In this document: piece after piece, positions 1 to 11,865 of the stretch
How the letters are laid out: every line of letters begins with the position of its first letter
How positions within the stretch are numbered: position 1 is the first letter of the stretch
Assembly: GCF_012070565.1 (NCBI RefSeq)
Contig: NZ_JAAQRO010000026.1
Span: 1 to 64,000, forward strand
Length of the DNA: 64,000 nucleotides
Reading direction: 5' to 3'
Source: Anaerosporobacter faecicola
Lineage (GTDB): Bacteria > Bacillota > Clostridia > Lachnospirales > Lachnospiraceae
Notes under the pieces: model-generated
The model's input: the letters and a program-made list of their open reading frames with translations, nothing else
Told to the model about the DNA's origin: nothing
The model's database searches: none
Position numbers and translations under genes: made by a program

Positions 1-58
<58 letters not shown>

Positions 59-287
59 AAGTTTATCAAACAATTTGTTTAATCTTTTTCAGAATCAACT
101 AACCAAACTGGCTTATTGTTTCCGTTTTTAGCTTTTAAAGCTAAATTACTTTGTGTACTGAAAGTACTATATATTTGAAAATGTTTTTCGTATCATTTGA
201 TACGATTGAATTTTCAGGGTTGTTTTATTATTCAATTATCAAAGTTCTTATTTTGCTCGCTCGCCTTTTGGCGTGTCAGCGAATAAT

Positions 288-316
288 AGTTTATCACATT
301 CGTTTTTGTTTGTCAA
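288..316 (-). promoter_or_regulatory. rRNA operon promoter and leader
   Basis: On the minus strand TTGACA (311-316) and TAAACT (288-293) are separated by 17 bases, a good sigma-A promoter firing toward the 16S gene. The leader between about 280 and 59 holds several short perfect dyads (for example TTTAGCTTT/AAAGCTAAA near 130-150 and one near 190-210), as expected for an rRNA leader with processing or antitermination structures. No protein gene is credible here. Confidence 0.75.
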
Positions 317-356
317 CACTTTTTTTATTTTTTTTGACATCGCATTTAATATTAAA

Positions 357-444
357 CGGAGAAAGAGGGATTTGAACCCTCGCGCCGCGCAAACGACCTA
401 CACCCTTAGCAGGGGCGCCTCTTCAGCCACTTGAGTATTTCTCC
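357..444 (-). tRNA. tRNA-Ser (anticodon GCU)
   Basis: The complement folds as a class II tRNA. The acceptor stem GGAGAAA pairs with TTTCTCC, the D arm follows TA, the anticodon loop CTGCTAA gives anticodon GCT between CGCCC and GGGTG, a long variable arm is present, and the T loop is GGTTCAAATCC. The discriminator is G and no CCA is encoded. It decodes AGC/AGU serine codons. It lies upstream of the rRNA promoter, so transcripts could run on into the rRNA operon. Confidence 0.95.
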
Positions 445-496
445 ATGTCTGAACTCGAAGTTCAATATTTAATTAAATGCGTCGAACGCAAGAACT

Positions 497-525
497 AGTA
501 TAGCAAAGCTTAAAACATTTGTCAA
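497..525 (-). promoter_or_regulatory. Promoter of tRNA-Ser
   Basis: On the minus strand TTGACA (520-525) and TATACT (497-502) are exactly 17 bases apart, a near-consensus sigma-A promoter. Its start site would lie about 45 bases upstream of the tRNA. Confidence 0.8.
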
Positions 526-973
526 CGCCTTTTTAATAATTTTTTTAATTTTTTGAATTATATACGAAATAAATGCATATGACACGATTTAAGTAAAACT
601 AATTTAAATACTTCAACTTAAGTTTATAATACAATATGCTTTCATTCACTACATTGTCTACATAATAAAATACCTCGGCTATATTTAAAAAGCACATAAT
701 GATTATTCTCAAAAAAAAATTTAACAACTTAATTTTGTACATTAATAGTCTGAAATCATATCTTTAGCTTTATATTTGCTATACTTTATATTTGAATACT
801 ATTTGTAATCTACTATGATGTACGTACGCACATTGTCCCCTTTTACATAGTGTATCTCGTTAATAGTTAGAATAACCAAAGAGAAAATATTTATGCAAGT
901 ATATTTTAATACTTCTATATATTGTTTATCACTAACCATTACTTGTTACTTACATAGTTCTATTTTGTATTCT
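526..973. other. AT-rich spacer without recognised genes
   Basis: About 450 bases between the fumarase beta gene and the tRNA-Ser promoter. It is very AT-rich with no credible open frame, RNA fold or repeat that I could identify. It should contain the 3' end of the fumarase transcript, but I do not see a strong intrinsic terminator. Confidence 0.5.
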
Positions 974-1531
974 CTAGTTTTCAATTTGTATATATTCATT
1001 AATAGCTGACTCATATAAATTGTTTCCCTTTGAATCAATTACTACAATTACTGGAAAATCTTTTACTTGAAGGCAACGAACTGCTTCTGTACCAAGATCA
1101 TCATATGCTATAACAGTTGACTTGGTAATACATTTTGATAATAAAGCACCTGCTCCACCAACTGCTGCAAAATAAACACAACCGTTTTCTTTCATAGAAG
1201 CAATAACTGCTGTACTTCTTTTTCCTTTACCAATCATGCCTTTTAGTCCATTTTCCATTAATAATGGTGCATACTTATCCATTCTACTACTAGTAGTTGG
1301 CCCCGCTGAACCAATGACTTTATTTTCTCTCGCAGGTGTCGGTCCCAAGTAATAAACTATGTTATTCTTTAAGTCAAATGGAATCTGCTCGCCATTTTCT
1401 AAACTTTCATAGATTCTTTTATGTGCAGCATCTCTTGCTGTATAGATAGTACCCGTAATATAGACATAGTCTCCTGCGCATAATGTGTTGACTACTTCTT
1501 CTGTTAGTGGTGCATTAATATGTTTTGTCAT
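974..1531 (-). CDS. fumB: Fumarate hydratase class I, beta subunit (FumA C-terminal domain)
   Basis: 185 residues, the usual size for the separate beta subunit of iron-sulphur (class I) fumarase, or of the related L-tartrate dehydratase. It corresponds to the C-terminal half of the single-chain enzyme. Family signatures include INAPL near the N-terminus, the GPTPAR and GSAGPTTSSRMD segments (residues about 62-85), and GGAGALL. Together with the alpha subunit it should interconvert fumarate and malate in the cytoplasm. It lies about 500 bases downstream of the alpha gene on the same strand, unusually far for two subunits of one enzyme, with a repeat array between. Fumarase is more likely than tartrate dehydratase, but sequence alone does not exclude the latter. 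The symbol follows the alpha/beta convention and is not E. coli fumB. Confidence 0.88.
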   Translation of the reverse strand: MTKHINAPLTEEVVNTLCAGDYVYITGTIYTARDAAHKRIYESLENGEQIPFDLKNNIVYYLGPTPARENKVIGSAGPTTSSRMDKYAPLLMENGLKGMIGKGKRSTAVIASMKENGCVYFAAVGGAGALLSKCITKSTVIAYDDLGTEAVRCLQVKDFPVIVVIDSKGNNLYESAINEYIQIEN

Positions 1532-1762
1532 ATTATTCTACATGCAAAGTTATTCTATAAATAACGTACGCATGTCTCCTTTCATAATCATTTATTCTTT
1601 TGCTTATTCTAAAAATGTAAAATATAAAATTAAAATTAAACGAAGTTTAAAATACTTGAGTAGACTTTCAATTACTTATTCTCTTAGCAATGCCATCAAA
1701 TAATTCACTAACCAATACATACTAGCAATACATAATGAATGATCATTATAATATATATCAAT

Positions 1763-1857
1763 ATAATAAACGATTTCATAATTAGCAATTAGTATAATAA
1801 ATGATTAACATAATAAACAATCAATATAATTAACTATTAATATATTAAACAATCAAT
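1763..1857. repeat. 16-bp degenerate tandem repeat
   Basis: Six back-to-back units of 16 bases (the first is 15), for example ATAATAAACAATCAAT (1810-1825), ATAATTAACTATTAAT (1826-1841) and ATATTAAACAATCAAT (1842-1857). It sits in the spacer between the two fumarase subunit genes. Just to the right, about 1901-1940, a second tandem pair of about 20 bases shares TAGTACTATATAATA. Function unknown. Confidence 0.8.
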
Positions 1858-2026
1858 ATATGACTGCCTAAAATATATATTTTCAATATAGATTAGATTA
1901 GTATATATAAAAATTGGTACTATATAATAAAATTAGTACTATATAATAGATAAATAATCTGATGTATGATAATACGTCTATCTCACTTTTTATATTAGAT
2001 TTTAATTCAATTAAATAACCATTACT

Positions 2027-2869
2027 CTATATAACTCTATTTGCATGTCTATTTACATGACAACAAATATTAATTGCTACAGGAAGTCCTGCTATATGTG
2101 TAGGATATGTTTCTACATTTACACCCAATGCAGTAACTCTACCACCTAGCCCTGCTGGTCCAATTCCTTGTTTATTAATCTTTATTAAAAGTTCTTCTTC
2201 TAAGTCTTTTACATATTCTATTGGTGAACGTTCTTCTAAGTTTCTTGTTAATGCTTTTTTTGCTAAATACGTACATTTTTCAAAACTTCCACCGATTCCT
2301 ACACCTACAACCATTGGCGGACAAGCATTTGGTCCAGCTAATTGTACCGTTTCAAGCACTGCTGCCTTTACCCCTTCAATACCATCAGCTGGCTTTAACA
2401 TATACACACGACTCATATTTTCACTTCCAAACCCTTTTGGTGCAACCGTGATTTCAATATGATCACCAGGTATGATTTCATAATGTATAATAGCAGGTGT
2501 ATTATCATTCGTATTTTCACGAATCAATGGATCTTTTACTACAGATTTTCTTAAATAACCTTCTCTATATCCTTGTCTAACACCTTCATTAATCGCATCT
2601 TCTAAATTGATGCCATCAATATGTACGTCTTGTCCTATTTTTATAAATACGATTGCCATACCTGTATCTTGACAAATTGGAATTTGTTCTTCTCTCGCTA
2701 TGTTAATATTCTCTTTAAGTTGATCTAATATCTGTTTTCCAATTGGTGATTCTTCTTTGTTTGGTGCTTGTAGAATAGCCGATTCCATATCTTTGGATAA
2801 GTTATAATTTGCCTCAATACACATTTCTTTTATGTTTTTTATTATTTCATCTGTATGAATACTTCTCAT
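2027..2869 (-). CDS. fumA: Fumarate hydratase class I, alpha subunit
   Basis: 280 residues, full length for the catalytic alpha subunit of class I fumarase/tartrate dehydratase. This subunit carries an oxygen-sensitive 4Fe-4S cluster; the probable ligands are Cys66 (ICQDTG), Cys183 (GPNACPP) and Cys269 or Cys270 (INICCH). The GIGGSFEK and GLGGRVTALGV segments are typical of the family. The start is supported by an AGAAAGG element just upstream of the ATG. It is transcribed leftward ahead of the beta subunit and follows the gyrA terminator, so it probably has its own promoter in 2870-2965, although I could not identify a convincing one. Confidence 0.92.
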   Translation of the reverse strand: MRSIHTDEIIKNIKEMCIEANYNLSKDMESAILQAPNKEESPIGKQILDQLKENINIAREEQIPICQDTGMAIVFIKIGQDVHIDGINLEDAINEGVRQGYREGYLRKSVVKDPLIRENTNDNTPAIIHYEIIPGDHIEITVAPKGFGSENMSRVYMLKPADGIEGVKAAVLETVQLAGPNACPPMVVGVGIGGSFEKCTYLAKKALTRNLEERSPIEYVKDLEEELLIKINKQGIGPAGLGGRVTALGVNVETYPTHIAGLPVAINICCHVNRHANRVI

Positions 2870-2965
2870 GATCCTATACCTTTCTAATTGCTTAGTTTTT
2901 GGTTTTATCCATTTTACAATACCATTGAATGATTATTTATGCAAGTCTGCTAATTTATTACTTGG

Positions 2966-3004
2966 AAAAAGAGGACTACTGTATGTTTCAATAGTCCTCT
3001 TTTT
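2966..3004 (-). terminator. Terminator of the gyrA transcript
   Basis: AAAAAGAGGACTA (2966-2978) pairs perfectly with TAGTCCTCTTTTT (2992-3004). Read on the minus strand it is a 13-bp stem ending in a run of five T just after the gyrA stop codon. The other strand also ends in T, so it may work both ways. Confidence 0.88.
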
Positions 3005-3018
3005 TCTTAAATATATGC

Positions 3019-5631
3019 TTAATTTGGATCTGTTTGATTATCGAGTTCTTCGTCTTCTAGCTCTTGGTTTTCTAACTCTTCCATATTTTCTTCTGTACTT
3101 TCATACGTTTCAACAATAGAATCATTTTCTTCCTCTTGCAATTGATCTTCTAATTGACGAATAAGCGCATCTTCGTTGGTATTTTCACTTTCTTTAACTT
3201 TTGCAAAGCTTGCTACCGTTATATCTTTATCTGTATCCATATTAATTAACTTAACACCTGATGTAATTCTACCAAGTACAGATATTCCATTAACCATAAG
3301 ACGTATTACAATGCCTTCTGTCGTAATAATAATGATTTCATTTTCTTCATCTACAGCTTTAACACCTATTACATCTCCAGTCTTCTCTGTTACTTTGTAA
3401 CATTTAACACCTTTACCACCACGATGCTGTACTGTAAACTCATCCATATCTGTTCGTTTACCCATACCGTATTCTGAAACAAATAATAAATATTTTCCCT
3501 GTGTATTGAGCTGCATTCCAACGACTTCATCATCATCCGATAGATTCATACCAATTACACCCATTGATGTTCTTCCTGTTGGACGAACATCCTCTTCATT
3601 GAAGCGGATGCATATACCATTCTTCGTTACTAAGATAATATCTTTTTTACGATTTGTTGATTTTACTTCGATTAATTCGTCATCTTCACGAAGGTTAATT
3701 GCTTGAAGACCAGATTTTCTAATATTTTCATACTCGCGTATTGTAGTCTTCTTAACAATACCTTTCTTAGTGGCCATGAACAGATATCGATTATCTTTGT
3801 ATTCTCGTAACGGAATAATTGCTGTTATCTTTTCTTCTGGTAGTAATTGAAGCAGATTTACAATTGCTGTTCCTCTTGCTGTTCTACTAGACTCTGGGAT
3901 CTCATACGCTTTTAGACGATATACTCTACCTTTGTTTGTAAAAAACATAATGTAGTGATGTGTTGTAGTCATTAACAAATCAATAATAAAGTCATCCTCT
4001 AAGGTCTGCATTCCCTTAATTCCTTTGCCACCACGATGCTGACTCTTGAAATTATCAACAGTCATTCTCTTTATGTAGCCAAGGTTTGTCATTGCAATTA
4101 CTGTATTTTCTTTTGGAATAAGATCTTCCATTGATAAATCATATTCATCATAACCAATAGAAGTACGACGATCATCCCCGAATTTGTCACGTGTAATTTC
4201 AAGTTCTTCTTTGATTACCGTAAGTAACTTCTTCTCATCACCTAAAATTGCCTTATATTCTGCGATTTTTTCTTCCAATTCCTTATATTCATTTTCTAAC
4301 TTTTCTCTTTCCAAACCTGTCAAAGCACGTAATCGCATATCTACAATTGCTTGTGCTTGTACTTCTGTAAGAGCAAAGCGTTCTATTAATGCTTCTTTTG
4401 CAATTGAAACATTTTTCGAAGAACGAATAATACTAATAACTTCGTCTATATTATCAAGAGCAATCATTAATCCTTCTAAGATATGTGCTCTTTCTTCCGC
4501 TTTATTTAAGTCATATTGTGTACGTCTAGTTACAACTTCTTCTTGATGACGTAGATAGTGGTATAACATATCATGCAGATTCAATACCTTTGGTTCATTA
4601 TTCACTAAAGCAAGCATAATTACTCCAAATGTATCTTGTAACTGCGTATGTTTGTACAATTGATTTAATAAGACATTGGCATTAACATCTTTTCTTAATT
4701 CTATACAGATTCTCATACCTGTACGGTCGGATTCATCACGTAATTCTGTAATACCATCAATCTTCTTATCACGAACCAACTCAGCGATTTTCTCAATTAA
4801 CCGTGCTTTATTAACCATGTATGGAAGTTCAGAAACAACAATACGATGTTTACCATTGTTCATTGGTTCAATATCTGTAACTGCTCGTACTCGAATCTTA
4901 CCACGGCCAGTACGATATGCTTCTTCAATTCCTCTTGTTCCTAAAATGGTTGCCCCCGTTGGAAAATCAGGGCCTTTTACGATTTGAAGTAACTCATCTA
5001 TACTTGTATCCCGATCTTCTTGAACACGGTTATCAATTAATTTAATTACTGCATTGGTAACTTCTTTTAGGTTATGAGGTGGTATATTCGTAGCCATACC
5101 TACGGCAATACCAGAAGTACCATTTACCAAAAGGTTTGGAAACCGTGATGGTAAAACAACAGGTTCCCTTTCCGTTTCATCAAAGTTTGGTATAAAATCA
5201 ACAGTATTTTTATTAATATCTGACAGCATTTCCATAGATATCTTGCTAAGACGGGCTTCTGTATAACGCATTGCTGCTGCTCCATCTCCATCCACAGAAC
5301 CAAAGTTTCCGTGACCATCTACCAATGGATATCTAGTAGACCATTCCTGTGCTAAATTTACTAATGCTCCATAGATTGAGCTATCACCATGAGGATGATA
5401 TTTACCCATGGTATCACCGACAATACGGGCACACTTACGATGTGGCTTATCAGGACCATTATTTAGTTCGATCATGGCATACAGTATTCTTCTTTGTACA
5501 GGCTTTAATCCATCTCTTACATCAGGTAAAGCTCTGGCGGCAATTACTGACATGGCATAATCTATATATGATGTCTCCATGGTCTTCTTTAAATCGACCT
5601 CATGAACTTTATCAAAGATATGTTCGTCCAT
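3019..5631 (-). CDS. gyrA: DNA gyrase subunit A
   Basis: 870 residues. GyrA cuts and rejoins DNA in the A2B2 gyrase that introduces negative supercoils. Visible features are the N-terminal [10 protein letters not shown] segment, the catalytic tyrosine in [10 protein letters not shown], the QRRILYAM and [11 protein letters not shown] segments (quinolone-resistance region), and C-terminal beta-pinwheel blades with the GyrA-box QHRGGKG (seen twice, in similar forms). The last 50 residues are an acidic Glu/Asp/Asn-rich tail, as in many gyrases. The start has a GGAGG site 7-8 bases upstream. It lies 45 bases downstream of gyrB and ends at a strong terminator, so it closes the dnaN-yaaA-recF-gyrB-gyrA cluster. 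Confidence 0.99.
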   Translation of the reverse strand: MDEHIFDKVHEVDLKKTMETSYIDYAMSVIAARALPDVRDGLKPVQRRILYAMIELNNGPDKPHRKCARIVGDTMGKYHPHGDSSIYGALVNLAQEWSTRYPLVDGHGNFGSVDGDGAAAMRYTEARLSKISMEMLSDINKNTVDFIPNFDETEREPVVLPSRFPNLLVNGTSGIAVGMATNIPPHNLKEVTNAVIKLIDNRVQEDRDTSIDELLQIVKGPDFPTGATILGTRGIEEAYRTGRGKIRVRAVTDIEPMNNGKHRIVVSELPYMVNKARLIEKIAELVRDKKIDGITELRDESDRTGMRICIELRKDVNANVLLNQLYKHTQLQDTFGVIMLALVNNEPKVLNLHDMLYHYLRHQEEVVTRRTQYDLNKAEERAHILEGLMIALDNIDEVISIIRSSKNVSIAKEALIERFALTEVQAQAIVDMRLRALTGLEREKLENEYKELEEKIAEYKAILGDEKKLLTVIKEELEITRDKFGDDRRTSIGYDEYDLSMEDLIPKENTVIAMTNLGYIKRMTVDNFKSQHRGGKGIKGMQTLEDDFIIDLLMTTTHHYIMFFTNKGRVYRLKAYEIPESSRTARGTAIVNLLQLLPEEKITAIIPLREYKDNRYLFMATKKGIVKKTTIREYENIRKSGLQAINLREDDELIEVKSTNRKKDIILVTKNGICIRFNEEDVRPTGRTSMGVIGMNLSDDDEVVGMQLNTQGKYLLFVSEYGMGKRTDMDEFTVQHRGGKGVKCYKVTEKTGDVIGVKAVDEENEIIIITTEGIVIRLMVNGISVLGRITSGVKLINMDTDKDITVASFAKVKESENTNEDALIRQLEDQLQEEENDSIVETYESTEENMEELENQELEDEELDNQTDPN

Positions 5632-5676
5632 TTGTATTCCTCCATAGTTGTGACTTTCCGTTATTTACAATAACTA

Positions 5677-7614
<1,938 letters not shown>

Positions 7615-7629
7615 TTAATCGACTGTTAA

Positions 7630-8730
7630 CTATTGTTCCTTTATATTGTTTTCCGCAGTAACACTTCCTTCTACTACTCTATACAATTTATCTATTTGGA
7701 ATCGGTTTGTAACAAACTCCTCTAAACCTGTACAAGTAATTAATGTTTGTATACCTTCAATACTATTTAACAAATAATTTTGTCTATTTCGATCTAATTC
7801 TGATAAAACGTCATCTAAAAGAAGAATTGGTTCATCTTTTATCGTTTGACGAACTAATTCAATTTCGGCTAACTTCAAGGAAAGGGCTGCCGTTCTCTGC
7901 TGCCCCTGTGATCCATATTTTCGAATGTCCACATCTTTTACAGTAAAACAGATGTCATCCCTATGTGGGCCAACACTCGTTAATTTATAATATATATCTT
8001 TCTCTCGTTGTTTTTCTACCTTTGAATCCATATCTTCTGTTAATACGTTGGGTTCGTACTTGATAATTAATTCTTCTTTTCCACCCGATAACCTCTTATG
8101 TATATCGAATACAATCTTATTGAGTTCTTGAATAAACTGTTCTCTTCGAACAATAATACGCTTACCAAACTCACACAATTGCATATCCCATATACTAAGT
8201 GTTTCCAATAATTCTGTTTTAAAACTAATTTGTTTTAATAAATTATTTCTTTGGTTAATTATTTTATTATAGTTTGCCAGATCAGACAGGTATACTTTAT
8301 CTAATTGACATAGTTCAAAATCTAAAAACCTTCTTCTATCACTTGGTCCATTTTTTATTATACTTAGATCTTCTGGAGAGAAAAATACAAGGTTTATAAG
8401 TCCAAAAAGTTCGCTTGACTTTCTTATTGGAACTCCATCAATTGCAACACCTTTTGGCTTATTCTTTTTAAGATGCATGTCTATACGATGAACAATAAGA
8501 TTTTTCTCTATAAACATACGAATGTGAGATTCTTCCTGATTCAGTTGAATCATCTCTCGATCCTTACTTCCCTTGTGTGATTTTGTTGTCCCGGCTACAT
8601 ATACTGCTTCCAGTATATTGGTTTTTCCCTGTGCGTTATCACCATATAATATATTGGTACCATTTTTAAAATTTATAGAAAGCGTTTTATAATTTCTAAA
8701 ATTACTTAGTTCTAGAGACTTAACAAACAT
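7630..8730 (-). CDS. recF: DNA replication and repair protein RecF
   Basis: 366 residues, normal length for RecF, the SMC-like ATPase that helps load RecA at gapped DNA together with RecO and RecR. Walker A is GDNAQGKTNILEA (about residues 34-46), the ABC signature region is YGSQGQQRTAALSLKLAE, and Walker B is EPILLLDDVLSELD. The N-terminus LELSNFRNY is typical. It is 30 bases upstream of gyrB and follows yaaA, the conserved order in Firmicutes. Confidence 0.97.
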   Translation of the reverse strand: MFVKSLELSNFRNYKTLSINFKNGTNILYGDNAQGKTNILEAVYVAGTTKSHKGSKDREMIQLNQEESHIRMFIEKNLIVHRIDMHLKKNKPKGVAIDGVPIRKSSELFGLINLVFFSPEDLSIIKNGPSDRRRFLDFELCQLDKVYLSDLANYNKIINQRNNLLKQISFKTELLETLSIWDMQLCEFGKRIIVRREQFIQELNKIVFDIHKRLSGGKEELIIKYEPNVLTEDMDSKVEKQREKDIYYKLTSVGPHRDDICFTVKDVDIRKYGSQGQQRTAALSLKLAEIELVRQTIKDEPILLLDDVLSELDRNRQNYLLNSIEGIQTLITCTGLEEFVTNRFQIDKLYRVVEGSVTAENNIKEQ

Positions 8731-8784
8731 TTTAACTCCTATCTATATTGTAAGACAATATAGTCTTAAGGATCCTCTGCCAAC

Positions 8785-8994
8785 TTACTGTGTAATTTTT
8801 ATCTGTTCTCCATTGTACTCAACAACATCTCCAGCTACTAGCTTCTTACCACGTTGGTATTCTACTTTATTATTTACTTTTACTAGTCCATCTTGAACAA
8901 CGAACTTAGCATCTACTCCACTATCCACTAGTCCTGCTGCTTTCAATGCTTGTCCTAATTTAATATATTCTTCTCTTAGTTGAATTGTTTGCAT
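8785..8994 (-). CDS. yaaA: S4-domain protein YaaA/RlbA
   Basis: 69 residues from the ATG at 8994, which has an AGGAGAT site; a longer frame to 9015 lacks one. The S4-like RNA-binding fold covers nearly the whole protein (LGQALKAAGLVDSGVDAKFVV...VKVNNKVEYQRGKKL...GDVVEY). In B. subtilis the equivalent gene lies between dnaN and recF and the protein is linked to ribosome assembly. The genomic position is the same here, which supports the identification. Confidence 0.9.
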   Translation of the reverse strand: MQTIQLREEYIKLGQALKAAGLVDSGVDAKFVVQDGLVKVNNKVEYQRGKKLVAGDVVEYNGEQIKITQ

Positions 8995-9035
8995 CTTATC
9001 TCCTATCTGCAACAACGCGCTACTTTGTTGTTTGC

Positions 9036-10145
9036 TTATGCTACTCCACTAAAGTTAACTGGTAATATAAGATAAACGTAATTCTCCTCTTTATCCCGAA
9101 TAAAACATGGTGCCTTAGGATTAAACAAATAGATGTCTACTTCCTCATCATCAATTACACGTAAAGCATCGATAAGGAATTTAGGATTAAATCCAATCAT
9201 AATATCTTTTCCTTCTTTACGAATATCAATTTCTTCATTCATTGATCCAATTGAGGAATTGATCTTTAATTCCAAATCAGTATCTGTGATGTTTACAATG
9301 ATTGGTTTCTTCTCAGATTCTTTTACCAATAAAGTTGCACGATCTATACAACTTAAGAATTCTTTCTTATTAATCGTTACTTTTGTTTCATAATCATTTG
9401 ATAACATTTGATCAATTTTATAGAATTCTCCTTCTATAAGTCTAGATAAAACAGTCGTGTTATCAAACTCAAATAAAATGTGTTTATCAGAAATATAGAT
9501 TTGCAACTCATCAGCAATTTCTCCTGACAAAATCTTGCTAATTTCTATTAATGTCTTTCCTGGTACGATCACTTTCATATCTTCATACTCTTGGTTCAGT
9601 TTAATATTACGTATTGAAATACGGTGACCATCCAAAGAAACTACTTCTAACTTGTCTTTTTTAATTTCAAAAAGCTCACCCGTCATAAGTTTATTGCTTT
9701 CGTTATCTGCTATAGAAAATACCGTTTGTCTAATCAACTCTTTTAATGTAAATTGCGATAAGATTACTGGTTTGTTCTTTGTTATCGTTGGTAAACCAGG
9801 AAATTCTTCTGAAGATTTTCCTAAAATCTCAAACTTAGATTTTTCACATGTAATAGTAGCTTTAAAATTAGAATCCGTTTGGATGGTCACATCATTCTCT
9901 GGTAATTTACGAACTATTTCAGAAAATATTTTAGCATTAATAGCGATAACACCAGTTTCTTCTACGCTGCCTTTAATAATTGTTTCGATACCAAGCTCCA
10001 TATCATTGGCAATTAACTTGATTTGATCATTGGTTACTTCAATTACAAGACATTCAAGAATTGGCATAGTGGACTTCGTTGATACTGCTTTTAAAGCAAT
10101 GTTAACTCCATTTAATAAATCACTTTTTGGACAAACGATTTTCAT
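9036..10145 (-). CDS. dnaN: DNA polymerase III sliding clamp (beta subunit)
   Basis: 369 residues from the ATG at 10145 (MKIVCPKSDLL), matching the usual clamp length; a longer frame to 10178 would add an atypical N-terminus. Three consecutive clamp folds can be followed along the protein, with segments such as FPGLPTI, SLDGHRISIR and the C-terminal YLILPVNF typical of DnaN. It forms the ring that tethers the polymerase to DNA. It lies about 260 bases downstream of dnaA, and that spacer holds the second half of the origin. Confidence 0.98.
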   Translation of the reverse strand: MKIVCPKSDLLNGVNIALKAVSTKSTMPILECLVIEVTNDQIKLIANDMELGIETIIKGSVEETGVIAINAKIFSEIVRKLPENDVTIQTDSNFKATITCEKSKFEILGKSSEEFPGLPTITKNKPVILSQFTLKELIRQTVFSIADNESNKLMTGELFEIKKDKLEVVSLDGHRISIRNIKLNQEYEDMKVIVPGKTLIEISKILSGEIADELQIYISDKHILFEFDNTTVLSRLIEGEFYKIDQMLSNDYETKVTINKKEFLSCIDRATLLVKESEKKPIIVNITDTDLELKINSSIGSMNEEIDIRKEGKDIMIGFNPKFLIDALRVIDDEEVDIYLFNPKAPCFIRDKEENYVYLILPVNFSGVA

Positions 10146-10197
10146 GTTGTGTATAACTCCCTTCAGGATAAAATGCATAGATATAATAATAAATACT

Positions 10198-10236
10198 TAG
10201 TAGTATTAGTAATAGGGGCTGTTTAAATGTTGATAA
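10198..10236. promoter_or_regulatory. DnaA-trio/origin unwinding element between dnaA and dnaN
   Basis: The plus strand reads TAG-TAG-TAT-TAG-TAA-TAG (10198-10215), then a GC cluster GGGCTG (10216-10221), then TGTTGATAA (10228-10236), whose complement TTATCAACA is a degenerate DnaA box. A DnaA box, a GC-rich stretch and a run of 3'-GAT-like triplets is the layout of the basal unwinding system described for B. subtilis. Six triplets in phase are present. This is the probable strand-opening site. Confidence 0.8.
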
Positions 10237-10282
10237 GTGTATTTTGAATGAGAAATAAGCTACTTTACGAACATAACAACTA

Positions 10283-10381
10283 TGTGAATAGATTTAAAAA
10301 ACAGATTGTATAAATTTTAAGTTATTCACAACGTCATTTCAAATTCAAAACAATACACACAAAAATAACAGGTTATTCACA
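10283..10381. promoter_or_regulatory. DnaA box cluster, dnaA-dnaN spacer
   Basis: Two exact TTATTCACA boxes on the plus strand (10322-10330 and 10373-10381) and a CTATTCACA on the minus strand (10283-10291) lie in the AT-rich spacer. They differ from TTATCCACA by one or two bases and flank the DnaA-trio element. They form the second half of a bipartite origin and may also feed back on dnaN expression. Confidence 0.75.
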
Positions 10382-10407
10382 TAAGATTGTTAATAACTTG
10401 ATAATAA

Positions 10408-11775
10408 TTATTGAGGATTAATTTTCTTGCTTAATACTTCTATTGTATTCTGTAAGGTTGAGTCTTTGTCAAGGTCAGTTGTAATCTTATCAATACCATG
10501 TAAAACAGTTGTATGGTCGCGGTTTCCGAGTTTTTTACCGATATCAGAAAGGGATAACTCAGTCATCTTACGAGATAAATACATACAAATTTGGCGTGGG
10601 TAAGAAATGTTCTTACTCTTCTTTGTAGAATAGATATCTGTTTGTGATATATTAAAATGTTCTGAAGTCATCTCTACGATCAACTCTACAGTAATTTCCT
10701 TCTTATTATTTGGTGAAATTAAATCTTTTAGTACTTTTTCGGCTAATTCAACAGTAACATCTTTCTTTTCAAGTCTGGAAAAAGCCACAATTTTAGTTAA
10801 AGCACCTTCAAGTTCTCGAATATTAGATTTAATATTCGTAGCAATATACTTCATAACTTCATTATCAATCTGCAGACCATCCAACTCTTCTTTTTTCTTA
10901 AGAATTGCCATTCTAGTTTCATAATCAGGTGATTGGATATCAACGGTTAATCCCCATTCAAAACGAGAACGTAGACGTTCTTCTAATGTTTCAATATCTT
11001 TAGGTGGTTTATCAGAAGAAATAATGATCTGTTTTTTCGATTCATGTAAGGTATTAAAGGTATGGAAAAACTCTTCCTGCGTACTTTCTTTACCTATAAT
11101 AAACTGAATATCGTCAATAAGCAAAACATCAATATTCCGGTATTTTTCGCGGAATTCTGCAGTTGATGAGTTTTCACTTCTATTACGAATGGCATCGATC
11201 AACTCATTCGTAAATGTCTCACTTGTTACATAAAGTACTTTACTAGAAGGATTGTGTTCTAATATAAAGTGTGCAATTGAATGCATTAAATGTGTTTTTC
11301 CTAGACCAACGCCTCCATAGATAAATAGAGGATTATATACTTCAGCAGGGGATTCTGCTACAGCTAATGATGCGGCATGAGCAAGATTATTATTAGTACC
11401 TACGACAAAAGTGTCAAAAGTATAACGTGGATTTAGGAAGGGATATTTGTTTTTCTGAGCGGAGTTATTTGGGTTACTGGCATCAGTTTTAACTACTTTT
11501 TTTGCTTCATTTGGAAGAACTATAGAAATTTCATAGCTCTTACCTGTTATTTCTTCAATAGCAACTTTAATTGGTATACCATACTTCTTACTTATAAAAC
11601 TAACTCCGTCTTTCCCTAAATCAGGATTACTTAATATAGTAATTAAATTATCTTCAACGTCATATACTTTTAAAGGTGCTAACCAAGTACGAAATGAAAC
11701 GTCTGTTATGTCATGAGTGAGCTTAACAGACATCAATATCTCGTCCCATTTTTCTTGAATTATGTTTTTCATCAT
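10408..11775 (-). CDS. dnaA: Chromosomal replication initiator DnaA
   Basis: 455 residues. Domain I is N-terminal, with an interdomain linker around residues 85-115. Domain III is AAA+ with Walker A GGVGLGKTHLMH (about 153-164) and Walker B VLLIDDIQF. The C-terminal domain IV helix-turn-helix ends in the DnaA signature DHTTVLHG. It binds the DnaA boxes on both sides of its own gene and opens the origin. The start could be either of two adjacent ATG codons (11775 or 11772); AGGGGG lies directly upstream, giving the second a more usual spacing. Boxes upstream of the gene suggest autoregulation. Confidence 0.99.
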   Translation of the reverse strand: MMKNIIQEKWDEILMSVKLTHDITDVSFRTWLAPLKVYDVEDNLITILSNPDLGKDGVSFISKKYGIPIKVAIEEITGKSYEISIVLPNEAKKVVKTDASNPNNSAQKNKYPFLNPRYTFDTFVVGTNNNLAHAASLAVAESPAEVYNPLFIYGGVGLGKTHLMHSIAHFILEHNPSSKVLYVTSETFTNELIDAIRNRSENSSTAEFREKYRNIDVLLIDDIQFIIGKESTQEEFFHTFNTLHESKKQIIISSDKPPKDIETLEERLRSRFEWGLTVDIQSPDYETRMAILKKKEELDGLQIDNEVMKYIATNIKSNIRELEGALTKIVAFSRLEKKDVTVELAEKVLKDLISPNNKKEITVELIVEMTSEHFNISQTDIYSTKKSKNISYPRQICMYLSRKMTELSLSDIGKKLGNRDHTTVLHGIDKITTDLDKDSTLQNTIEVLSKKINPQ

Positions 11776-11865
11776 AATCCCCCTAATTATAAATTTTCAT
11801 ATAACTATATATTATAACAAGATTCTTAAATTTTCAATGGCTATCTATACAAAATCTGTTGATGT

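Noticed and set aside
151-375. Rightward open frame of 74 codons over the rRNA promoter
   Set aside because: It overlaps the rRNA leader, the rRNA promoter and the 3' end of tRNA-Ser. Its composition is that of AT-rich non-coding DNA and it has no ribosome site.
1532-2026. Frameshifted remnant joining the two fumarase subunits
   Set aside because: Both subunits are complete at their ends and the spacer shows no fumarase-like coding, only AT-rich repeats.
4184-4546. 120-codon rightward frame inside gyrA
   Set aside because: It is fully antisense to a conserved gyrA region, with no ribosome site and no recognisable protein features. The other long frames inside gyrA, dnaN, jag and mnmE are rejected for the same reason.
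10213-10221. AGGGGCTGT shared with the hairpin at 15308 as a dispersed element
   Set aside because: Only nine bases match. At 10213 they are explained by the last DnaA trio and GC cluster, and no second arm is present.
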